Assembly: GCA_027405735.1 (NCBI GenBank) | Contig: JAPEHQ010000009.1 | Span: 1,798,001 to 1,862,000 of the forward strand | From: Mucor racemosus | Taxonomy: Eukaryota; Mucoromycota; Mucoromycetes; Mucorales; Mucoraceae | Direction: 5' to 3' | DNA length: 64,000 nt | Part shown: one piece after another, positions 35,123-45,315 of the stretch | Numbering within the stretch: position 1 is the first letter of the stretch | Layout: every line of letters begins with the position of its first letter | Made by a program: the position numbers and the translations under genes | The notes under the pieces: generated by a model | The model's database searches: none | The model's input: only the letters and a program-made list of their open reading frames with translations | Told to the model about the DNA's origin: nothing

Positions 35123-36542
35123 ATCATAGCTACGATCAATGCTATATTTGTTAGGCGATACATTAGATTATTCTTTTTTTGTGTTTCTAAATCGTTTGAA
35201 ATTTTATCACTTTTCTGGAACATTTCGTGAGTTTGTAGCCAGTTGTAGTTTTTCATTGATGAGTAGATATAAATATGATTGCGCTCGTTTTGTTGATCCG
35301 GTAATCAAGAAATGCATCCAACAAGACAGTAATAAATAATGAGCTTTAATCTAAGAATAGTGGTTAAATGAAAATAGCAATCTCTAATATAGGCTGCTAC
35401 TTATATTAGAAACATTAATCCCTTATGTTAGCATGCGCATTCAGATAAAAGAAAGGAATACCACCGTGATAGTCTGATATGCCTTATCAAACGGTGAATA
35501 AATCCTACGAATATGAAAACTAAAAGAGAGAAACAACACACGTAGAAAAGGGTTTTCAAGGCTTTATATTATTTAGCACAATTAAAACCCTGCTAAACTG
35601 CTCATTTTAACCAATGTAAAAGCAGCATTACAGCGAATCAACCCATAAACTAAATAAAATAGGCAATATCTGTTATTATAGAAACATACATTTTTCTACC
35701 AGAAAAACCGTCTGTCATGGCATACATTCATTGAAAAGTTGCAAACGCGAATCTGTAGAGCGACACCATAATTGAGCATAGCAAGGTTGAACGGCTAAGC
35801 CTCTCATACTATAGTATATACAGTAGTATATCTAAATTTTAAATAAAAAAGCGTTTTTTTATAACTTTTCTTATATTTAAGCACATACGATCTGAAAATT
35901 CAGTTTTTGTAGCGGACATTTTCCGGGACTCATTTTATCCTTACCAACACTCATGATTTTTATCAAAAAACAGAAAAATCAAATTTTGATGCCAAAATCA
36001 ACGTCTAAATATACTACATTGTGAGAGAAAATTGTAGCCATGACTAATACACATTTTATAAAAGCTTAATATTAAATGTTAAGTAATGAAACTTAGCATT
36101 TTTGGCCTAAAAACGGTTTTTTGATTAAAGGATTTTCATGTTATATTTTGCAATAAAAATGTTTATTGTTTTTTATTGAGCAAATAGAGCGCTTAATTCT
36201 GCATATGTGTATATTTTTTGTTTTTATAATTGGTAGTATAATTAACTCTAGATTTGCAAAACCAAAAAAAAAAAATTAAAAAATGTCAAAATTGATGATC
36301 TGGACAAAAATAATTTTCTAAATTAATATTCCGCTTATAAGCTTTGTAAGTCTTAAAAATAAGAGATTTTATAATACTTGAAAACTTTTTCAAGAATTTA
36401 CAATGCTGTACCCACTTGATTCAAGCTTATTACTGTAATTCTTTGTACTTGTTAATTTCATGGGGTAGTTTATTTGATGATAATATAGTCTTACGTTATA
36501 ATTATTGCTTTAGAGTTGATATACATTTTGTTTTATTTTTAC
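35123..36542 (+). repeat. R-family dispersed repeat, copy R4
   Basis: An uninterrupted copy of R that lacks the inserts seen in R1, R2 and R3. It shares the identical tract 35906-36438 with R3. It ends where a WD40 exon remnant begins (minus strand GTAAAAAT donor). Confidence 0.8.
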
Positions 36543-36640
36543 CTCTCCAATATCATAAACATCAATATGGCCATCACTGGAACCTATTGCCGCGTTTTTA
36601 CTCTCTTTGTCCCAAGCCAATTTATTCAACGCTTTACCAG
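36543..36640 (-). pseudogene. Dynein intermediate chain exon fragment (copy 2)
   Basis: Minus-strand translation reads GKALNKLAWDKESKNAAIGS then SDGHIDVYDIGE with no stop, the last WD40 repeat of a dynein intermediate chain. It ends at a GT donor at the edge of R4. Upstream coding sequence is missing. It has diverged from copy 1 in about a third of its residues, so the two fragments may derive from different parental genes or from an old duplication. Confidence 0.65.
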
Positions 36641-38237
36641 AACAAACTTACTTTTGACCTATAAAAATTGGTTTATTAGTAAAATCAATTATTAATAACA
36701 AGCTAATAAGTAATAATTATGTTGTACCTTTGATAGTTGGTGCAGTAAAATATGGGTGTAAAAAGCGATAAAGAATACTGTTAAAATCCTTCTTTATTAA
36801 AATATGGATAATGTGCAATAAAATGGTTATTCTACGTCTCTATTTATATTATTTGGTGATTATTTACTATCTTGCAATTGCATTGCAATTGTCAACGATT
36901 CCATTAATTTTGAGTATAAATGTTGGGTTGTTTGGTTATTGATTTGGTGGATCAAGAACGGTGTTTTAAATATAGTTTGTCAATCATGCTTTCAGAACAG
37001 CCCTTACTTGTTCTACTTGATAAGCATGTACTTTTTGTATCTTTTATTTAGGATATCCCACATTACTTTAGTATTTTAGCATCTCTTATTTGAGTATTAT
37101 ACCCTTGCTATCTTTATGCAATTGTCTATTTACTATATAGTCTTATCTTTGATAGCATGGTTTCAAATGAGATGACATTTAATTTAGGTATTTTATGATG
37201 GGAATCTAGCTTAGTTCACTTCAGTTGGTAGTGATATACAAGACAACATCTTGTTTTCCTCTTCTTAGCTGTTGGTCACTACATAGAAATAAATGCTTTT
37301 TAGAAACTAAATAGACTAACATGAGTTTATTCATTCATTCAAATCAAATCAATACTATACATACTTTTATAATCACCAATTTTTCTGCAGGTAATTTTCA
37401 TTATCAGAAAGCGTTGGTATACCTTAATGCTTTGCCGAGATATTAAAGATCAAAGCTTTGAATTCATAGCAGCAAAATACCTGTAAAAATCTGAAACATT
37501 AGCACTAAAAACTTTATACCAACTGAAAAAGGTAGGATATTCCAGGATACTCCCCTTTTAGATTAACGTTGAACATCTCAGGTACATGGGCATATAATTT
37601 TCTCTTGATAATATTTAATGAAAAAAAAAAGTTGGGCAGAGCTTGTGTTTGAAACTAATTTTGATATCAAGAATTTATAGATTCAGTAATTTATCATATA
37701 CACATGCAGACGTACAATATATGATGCAGCTTACTATTCGCCTCTCCTTTATAAATTTTAACAAAAATTGCTACAATTTTATATACTAGTAAAACATTGA
37801 TAAATTGCAATCATTTTGGAACCAAATCAATTTTATGCTTTTTCTGTGGAAAATTAAGCTTATTTTAAGCATTTTTACTTTATATATGTAGAAATTAAAA
37901 CATGAATTAATTTGTGATCAATAGTTCACATGAATATGACGGAATTCTGTCTTAAGTGATAAATCTCCAGAAAGTAAATATCTCACCCATTTTTGGGATT
38001 TGCAAAGAGTTAATTTCTTAATTTGGATGAATGTTTTCTTGTACTCAAAAGAGATAATTTCCTTAAAGTGAAATCAAAACAAAACATCATGACAGTATTT
38101 TTGTGCGATATTTTGTTTTCAATAACTTTTTATCTTTTATTTAAAAACTTGAGAGAAAATACAAGTTGGTATATTATGCACCTTTAGGTTGAATACATTG
38201 AAAAATTAACATTTAATGTTGTACCACAGTATCAAGA
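36641..38237. other. Intergenic region with S-family fragment (37380-37640)
   Basis: Bases 37480-37640 match S1 19430-19575, including AAAATCTGAAACATTAGCAC. The rest has no recognised feature. The last few hundred bases hold the promoter of the gene at 38238. Confidence 0.45.
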
Positions 38238-40286
38238 ATGAGTGCGACAATATTAAAACAGCAAAAACTTAACTCTCTAAGAAGAAAGGACACAATGTGG
38301 ATATATAAAAACCCTCAAGGATTACTTATATTAGAGGATGTATGCTCAAAAAATCTTGTCTTGAAGCATATTACGTTATTGACATGTTTATAAACATATA
38401 GGAATTAAATGAACGCAGGAAAAAGCGATCCGCTAGACATCGCTCAAGCCCACCATTACCCCATAACCAACCCGAAAAAAACCAACAACAGCAACAGCAA
38501 AAACACCAAGAAAATCATGAAAAAGCTGTATTGACACCACCAGCAATGAAACTAGAATCTCCAAAAGATATTTTGATTCCTATCGCTAAAAAGGCCGAAA
38601 TAGAAAAGAAACCCAACAACATTTTTATAGAAAAGCCATTAAAAAAGTCCACATCCGATAAGTTAACTGCTCCAGTAATAGAAAAAACGGATAAGCAACC
38701 ACAGCCAACAATAATGAAGAGAAACTTGATTGAAGAAAGATCCAAATTATTCGCATCATCCACCAGCAGCAGCAATATATCAAAAGAAATGCCCAAATCA
38801 AAATTAAACTTGAAACAAACTGCTCCACAAATAAAGAATAGATTAATACCGGCTACTCAAGAGAATAACTTTTTATTTGATGCCAAGCATAAACTATCCT
38901 CAGTACAACAACAACAAAAGGTAGAATCAAGCTCCAACAAACAATCAGAACCTGATAGTCCAGTACCACCACCAAGAAAAAGAGGTCTTGTAGTACGTAT
39001 ATAGACATATTGCATTGCCCTAAAGGAAATGAACTAATTGCATAAATTTATAGTCTTCGTTTGTCTCTGCATTTGAAACATCATCCCCAGATATTCTATC
39101 ACCAGTCAAAAAAGGAGATACATCTACTATAAGATCAAATGTCTCCAAGCCCATCACATTAGCACAAATCAAGCCCACAACAAGTCAAAGCTACAATCAT
39201 CCATTGCCTTCTCGCTTAGTATCTAATAGCCCGCCACCACCAATCAAACCACGAAGACATTCCATTATGCCTTCACCATCAACCACATTTAGTTCTGTAA
39301 GCAATTTTCTTACTCTAAATGAATATTTATAGATAATTAACTATTATATCGCTATAGCCTGCATTATCAACTCCATCTCCATATACTGCTGTAGTTCCAG
39401 CTGATTCTTATTTCCCAATAGCATCAGTTTCCCCACAAATTATTGGAACAAAAGAACTCAAATTGAGTGAGCCTGAAATCAAGACTTCACCATCTCGAAC
39501 AGAAACAATGCCTACTACCAATGAAATTAATGTGTATCTGCCTCAATTATCTCCTGAAATCTCTTTTCATGAAAATGCAGACATGTTAGAGGATGTTTCT
39601 GCTGAAGAAGAAGAAGAAGAAGAAGAAGAAGAAGAAGAAGATGATGATGAACCATTAAATAAAGAAGTCGCTTCCATTTTGGTACGCCCAGAAATCAAAA
39701 AGCGAGTATCTTTCTCTGAACAATTATTGACCTACATACCAGAGCAACAATCTTCGTCAGATGATGATACTGCAAGTAATACCTCTGAGCCTATAAAAAG
39801 TCCAATATTAGATTTCTCAAGAGCATTGAATTATGAATTGTCTGATGCCAAGACTAAACTCATTGCAGAAAGAAAAGTGAACGCTACACCATCTAGAGAT
39901 AGGTTTGTTCCTGCAGTAGTAAAGAAAACAGAGCCAGAAGTTATTGTTCCAAAAAGACCATCAATTGCAAATGTAAATGCACCTCAAAAGCTGTCAAATA
40001 AGTTGCTAGACATGTTTCAACAGAAACTATCAAAACCACCCATTGGGAAGCAAGAACAAATACAGCTACCCAAATCTCAACAGCAACCAAGAGAATTAGT
40101 CCATGTAAGTTGTGTAAACATGATTAAATACAAATACAAAAACAACATCTAATATTATGTAAATAGCTCACAAAATCCAGACCTAGAAAACCTCCAAGCT
40201 TAAAAAAACCTACATATCCCGCAGCAACAGCTCAACCAAACTGGAGAATTCGAGCAACCAACCGAAAATATGAATTTATTGCCTAA
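38238..40286 (+). CDS. Disordered Pro/Ser/Lys-rich protein with RVxF phosphatase-docking motif
   Basis: Five exons, 38238-38339, 38402-38992, 39054-39296, 39358-40104 and 40167-40286, about 600 residues; all joins are in phase 0. I do not recognise the family. The N-terminus (RRKDTMWIYKNPQGLLILED, continuing ELNERRKKR) looks conserved and structured. The remainder is low in complexity: Gln-rich and Pro-rich segments, SH3-ligand-like PVPPPRKR and PPPIKPRR, an acidic run of about 14 Glu near residue 395, then KKRVSFSEQLLTYIPE near 425. KRVSF fits the RVxF docking motif for protein phosphatase 1. A role as phosphatase-targeting or cytoskeletal scaffold is inference. It converges on COA3 with only 78 bp between the stops. 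Confidence 0.75.
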
Positions 40287-40364
40287 TTATCATTATTATC
40301 ATATCAAATAAAATTTATATATATACAATGTTTATTTTTCTTTTTGTCTGTATCTCATGTCAAA

Positions 40365-40676
40365 TTATTTTTCTTCTTGAGCAAGAGCAGCGGCAGTAGC
40401 CTCGGGAGAAGGCATAGGAACATCACTGAAATCATCTTGCTTTACAGCGAGAAGTGAGTATGCATCTGTAGATTTATATTGTTAATTGATTGTGGGCATT
40501 AAAAACTATAAAAAAAAAAAATCCAACTTACAAACACTACCGGTAAAGGTCAAAAGACCAGCTAAAGTAAGCAAATTACGAACTACAAATGGCTTACGAG
40601 TTCTTTGTAAAGCAGGGCTGAAACCATAACCTTTGGAGGTTGAATAAAGCTTTTCACGAGTAGGTTGATGTTCCAT
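40365..40676 (-). CDS. COA3: Cytochrome c oxidase assembly factor 3
   Basis: Two exons, 40676-40532 and 40465-40365, giving 81 residues. The product is a small inner-membrane protein that, in its family, helps maturation and translational control of Cox1 in mitochondria. The family pattern is visible: FSPALQRTRKPFVVRNLL, then one transmembrane segment (LLTLAGLLTFTGSVYAYSLL) and a short acidic C-terminal tail with AVKQDDFSDVPMP. Length and layout (basic N-terminal side, single membrane span) fit the family. The gene is divergent from NUP54. Confidence 0.88.
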
Positions 40677-40995
40677 TTCTAATTTTTTAAAGGAGAAAAA
40701 GATGAGAAAAGCAAGGCGGGCCCATGTTCAAAATATCGCAATTAATGCTTACCACCGACCCCCCACTGGGCCATAAATATACAAACACACCACTACCTTA
40801 CTACAAATATCGTGCCAAATGTGCGATAAATCTATACATATTTCGGTGACTTGTTAAAGAAAATTTTGTTCCATTCAAAAGGGTCCATTTGATAAAGAAT
40901 CAACTACAAAAACATTTACTGGAATTGAATAATATCTTGAGATATATACGCGTTTTTTGTTTTTCTCAATCAATTACACAAAACAGAAAAGTAAA
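40677..40995. promoter_or_regulatory. Shared promoter between COA3 and NUP54
   Basis: A 319-bp divergent region. It contains GGCGGGCCCA (about 40716-40725) and a C run, rare in this AT-rich context. An in-frame TTG at 40957 upstream of NUP54 is not taken as a start; the ATG at 40996 is. Confidence 0.45.
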
Positions 40996-42665
40996 ATGTC
41001 ATTTGGATTTGGAACACCAACACCTACAAGCAATGCATTCGGTGGAATAGGAGGAGGAGGGGGAGGGTTTGGAACATCACAACCACCTGCAACATCTAAT
41101 GCTTTTGGTCAACCTGCTGCTTCAAATACAACTGGCTTTGGTGCACAACCACAATCAACTGGCTTTGGTGCACAACCACAATCAACTGGCTTTGGTGCAC
41201 AACCACAATCAACTGGTTTTGGCACTGGTTTCGGTACAACTGGTACTGCACCAGCTACTTCAAATCCTGGATTGTCATTTGGTCAACCGGCAACATCAGC
41301 ACCTGCTACTTCAACTGGATTTGGTGGATTTGGAACTGCTACATCTACAGCACCTGCAACTGGATTTGGTGGTGGATTTGGAGCTACTGCCGCAACAACA
41401 CAAGCACAAACTGCTTCCAATCCATTTGGAGGATTTGGAGCTACTTCTTCAGCAACAACGGCACCTAGCACAGGCCTCTTTGGAGCACCAGCAACGTCTA
41501 CAGCAGGTACATCAACGGGCTTCGGTGGTTTTGGAGCTAATAAACCTACATTAAATTTATCCTCTACTACAGCACCAGCAACAGGAGGAGGAGGTTTCTT
41601 TGGAAATAAACCAGCAACTACAACGTCCTTTTTCGGCAATAACAATGCCATGGGCGCTGGTGGATTCGGTCAGCAACAACAACAACAACAACAATCAAAT
41701 ATGAATAGACAAAGAGAACAACAAGTATATCAATTACTATCTCAAATTGATCAAGAAGCACGAGCTCAAGCTGCTCCTGCTATTAATAGTGAAGATTATA
41801 AACCTGAAAATGTATGGCATGCTTTAGCTTTACTCAAGAGTTGGTGGGATCCTAAATCACCCAGTTGTCGCTTCCAACATTACTTTTACAATGTTGTACC
41901 TCCACAAGAAGCTCATCTGTATCAAAAGCCTGCTGATCACGATCAAGCTGCTTGGAATGCTGCTCAGGCTGCCAATCCTGATCGCGCTAATCGAGTACCT
42001 GCATTAGCCATTGGCTTTGATGATGTGCAAAAACGTATGGATGAACAACATAAATTAAGTGAAGCACATGCCGCCAAATTAGCTGAAATTCAAACATTGA
42101 TCAAAGAGATTCAAAAGAGAAGTCAATTAGAAACAGCAGTGAAATTGGATGAATATAAACGTAAACACATGCAAGCAGCACAACGAGTTATCAAGGTAAA
42201 ATAAGAGAATGATTTTTTTTTGTTTGCAAAATTATTAACCAAATATTAGTTCTTGAAATATGCTCAAGTTTTACGAAACAAGGGCTTAAGTATTACACCG
42301 GATGAGGAAGTTATGCGTGCTAGACTTGAGAATATCCAAGATCAATTACAAAGATCAGAGCAATTCCACGGAAAATTGAGTCAGTTATGGGCACAATTAC
42401 AACTTATTAAAGAGTCAGGGAGAAAATACGGTAAAATTGATGGTGTTGATGAATGGGATGCAGTTAGTGAAGAGAATATGAGTGGTATTACCAAAGTAAG
42501 TATATTCAAATCGGCATCAAAACAGCATTGCATATTAATACTTTTTTTTTTTTTTTATAGATTTTAGATGAACAAAACAATGGCGTTCAACATATTATTG
42601 AAGTACTCGAAACAGACACAGCAGAAGTAGATAATCTTCGTAAAGGATGGAGAGCAATTCAATAA
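40996..42665 (+). CDS. NUP54: Nucleoporin Nup54/Nup57
   Basis: Three exons, 40996-42195, 42250-42495 and 42561-42665, giving 516 residues. The first 250 residues are FG/GFG repeats (GFGAQPQSTGFGAQPQ and variants) that form the permeability barrier of the nuclear pore. Then come a poly-Gln stretch and the conserved alpha-helical domain (YQLLSQIDQEARAQ, then YKPENVWHALALLKSWW), with coiled coils to the C-terminus. This is the central-channel member of the Nup62-Nup58-Nup54 trimer. A unit of 30 nt (GFGAQPQSTG) is repeated three times nearly exactly at 41133-41222, a likely site of length variation. Confidence 0.94.
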
Positions 42666-43533
42666 ATAAAATGAAATACAAACATATATCAAATTTTGAT
42701 CCCCAACTATCAATGCTAAAAACATCTAAATTCTCTAGGTTAGATATAGTTTTCAAAGAATTTTTACACAGGCTTAAAATCATGCAATCATATAATACAA
42801 CGTAATAAAGCAAATATTCATATATAAAGCATCTCTATAAAATTGAGTTTGATTGATATTACTTGACATTTAAAGTAGACAAACTTTTTGCAATGATATA
42901 AATTCCTATATTCTATGGTTTTTCAGCAAACCCCCCACCCCCCGCCCTCAAAAAATGTACTTTCAATATCAAAATTTGTTAAAAAAAGTATTAAATTGAT
43001 TGACAATGGCATTCAAATGACTAAAATAATTCACAAAATGGGTTCCTGAACGGAGTTTAAATGTCAAAATCAGCCATTTACACAGAAAGATCAATCGAAT
43101 TATACATGGTCCTTAAGGTAATCCACATGCACGAAATAGTAAATATTTGACTGATCAAACGTAGTGTATCAAGCTGTTCATTTAAGTATAATTTATGATA
43201 TAGTTAATCAAATGCGCTTATGTTTTTGTTCATTCTAAATCAACTTTTCTCAGTGTTACCAAACGCATGTTGAAAAGTCTTGGATATACAGAAGATTATA
43301 CCGATTTTCTCCGGAAAGAAATACTATTATAATGCTATTTAAAACCTAAAATTTATTTGTGTATAGTTTCATGTGATAAACAGAAAGCTGAAAACTATGC
43401 AAAAACTCTTTACACAAAGATATTGACAATAAACTTTCAAAGGTTTTAGGGTGCATCAACAGCAGCAATTTGTAGTAGATAGGATAAATGGTTTGTATAT
43501 TGAAGATTGATTAATATTTTTTTATTACTATTA
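42666..43533. other. Intergenic region with a C-rich tract
   Basis: 3' flanks of two convergent genes. A C-rich run at 42931-42947 (G-rich on the minus strand, with four or more GGG groups) could form a quadruplex. The rest is AT-rich with no gene. Confidence 0.45.
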
Positions 43534-44784
43534 CTATAAAAATGATTTTGGTCCCTTTTTTAAATTGATCATAATGGCCAACGTCATAACAATTGTGAAC
43601 CTTATCCATTGTAATCCTTTGCTTAAAAGATATTTCAAGGTATTCAGACTAGAGGAACCTGCTGTTGTTGATGTTGATGTTGCTACAGACAGTTTTTGAG
43701 TAAATTCCGGTTGTTGATGATCTAATATTTCATATATATCTCGTATAAATTTATCATCATTATTGTTTAAGGATATTTCATTCAGAAAGCTTAAAACATC
43801 GTCAAGTGGATTGCGATCTTGTTCTTCTTTCTCCTCTTTTTCGACATGCACGGCAGATTGAAAAATTGAGTGTAACACTAACAATTCATGTCTATTTCCG
43901 GTATCCGTATCAAGTTCTTGGTGTAATGGTTGCACTAAAATGCTATTATCAGTGCTATTGTAAGAATCAAATGAGGATACAACAGATTCATTGCTGCTGT
44001 CATAATTCTCTGAAGAATCATACGATGTGAGTGTTGCGTTAAAATCTGAGCTGGATAGTGATGATACCGTTGATGTTGTTGTATGTGCATTGCTTTGCAT
44101 ACAACCATGTTGTTCTTTCTTTTGCTGATAATATCTTCTTTTTCTTCTTTTTTGATGATGCTGTATTGATCCTCCAAGGATAGAATAGTCTGATTCTTCT
44201 TCCCTCAAAACACTGCCTTTATTATTATTACTATTCTTTGAACATGAAGATAGTAGTGATGAAATACTTGATGCCAAGGATGACGGAGAAGAAGAAGAGG
44301 AAGAAGAAGATGTTGGCTTTTTATCTATAGGCTCAGCATCTTCTTTTTTGCATTGCAGAATATGTTGCAATTCCATTTCATGATGAACTAGTCTTTTTTC
44401 GAAATGCAAAAGTTGCGTTTCCGAGATATTGGAAGATGGTAACAATTGCAGTGAAGTAGATGTATCCATTTTAATAATATCCAACTGGGATTGCATTTCT
44501 ACTATTTGTGCCATCATGGCCTGAAATTTAACCTCAAGTCTTTTTTGACGCAATCTATTTGTTGCTGCTTGAATAAGTTTATTTCTTTTGATTTGTTCAT
44601 CATCATCTACTATGCTGCATGTAGATAACGGTGTTTTTAAATATGATGCGGTAGTGCGATGATATGGTGAATATGGACTATTTGCTTGCTGAAGACATGT
44701 ATTGAATTCTCCCATTCTATTTTCTGTCATCATAGAATAACTAGACGGAGAAATAACTTTGGTTGCCATGGTAACAACAGACAT
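43534..44784 (-). CDS. Ser-rich predicted tail-anchored protein of unknown function
   Basis: A single-exon frame of 416 residues. I do not recognise a family. Residues about 65-105 form a basic then heptad-like helix (NRLRQKRLEVKFQAMMAQIV), reminiscent of a short basic-leucine-zipper-like or coiled-coil segment. The middle is rich in Ser/Asn with a basic patch (KRRKRRYYQQKK). The C-terminus holds one hydrophobic span (IRFTIVMTLAIMI) followed by a short basic tail, the layout of a tail-anchored membrane protein. The ATG at 44784 follows a (GA)n-containing leader. Membrane anchoring is inference. Confidence 0.7.
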   Translation of the reverse strand: MSVVTMATKVISPSSYSMMTENRMGEFNTCLQQANSPYSPYHRTTASYLKTPLSTCSIVDDDEQIKRNKLIQAATNRLRQKRLEVKFQAMMAQIVEMQSQLDIIKMDTSTSLQLLPSSNISETQLLHFEKRLVHHEMELQHILQCKKEDAEPIDKKPTSSSSSSSSPSSLASSISSLLSSCSKNSNNNKGSVLREEESDYSILGGSIQHHQKRRKRRYYQQKKEQHGCMQSNAHTTTSTVSSLSSSDFNATLTSYDSSENYDSSNESVVSSFDSYNSTDNSILVQPLHQELDTDTGNRHELLVLHSIFQSAVHVEKEEKEEQDRNPLDDVLSFLNEISLNNNDDKFIRDIYEILDHQQPEFTQKLSVATSTSTTAGSSSLNTLKYLLSKGLQWIRFTIVMTLAIMINLKKGPKSFL

Positions 44785-44818
44785 ACTTTTTGTTTTTGAT
44801 AAATATATTTAGAAAAAG

Positions 44819-44849
<31 letters not shown>

Positions 44850-45315
44850 ACAAGTGTTATATATATATGAATCATTTGAAACTTTATGAAACGCGACAAA
44901 CAAGCCCATGTTCATTTTGCTTCAAGTGTCACATCACAACAACAAAATCATATGTCTATAGAAATTAACCCGCCACCATGATTACCATCATGGTAACATA
45001 ATTTATGAGGCGGTGATTTAGTGTGTTACATAATAGAAATTGTAATTCAAATTGCATATTTCTTTTGGTTCTGTTTCTCCCTCCTCGTTCAATTCATCTT
45101 TTTGGTCGTGTACTTTGACTCCTCTTCTCGTTCTTTTTCTTTTTCGTTTTTCCTTTTTTTTTTTCTTCTTCTTCTTCTTTCTTGCTTTTTTTTTTTATAT
45201 AATACTTGATTAAAATAGGTAAGTTATAAAAAAAAAAACAAATACGATTGACGTGAAACTAATTAGTTATAAACAAGTTTAAAATATTCTCGAAAAAAGA
45301 AAATAAATACATAAA
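44785..45315. promoter_or_regulatory. Divergent promoter with (GA)n and polypyrimidine tract
   Basis: It lies between the tail-anchored protein (-) and SEC1 (+). A (GA)n run sits at about 44816-44840, an imperfect palindrome ACCATGATTACCATCATGGT at about 44975-44994, and a long pyrimidine tract at 45120-45195 upstream of SEC1. Confidence 0.5.

Noticed and set aside
40957..40995. Upstream extension of NUP54 from 40957
   Set aside because: The frame begins with TTG, not ATG; the ATG at 40996 gives the usual FG-repeat start.
41069..41651. Leu/Gln-rich and Pro/Ala-rich frames overlapping NUP54
   Set aside because: Shadow frames of the FG-repeat coding sequence.
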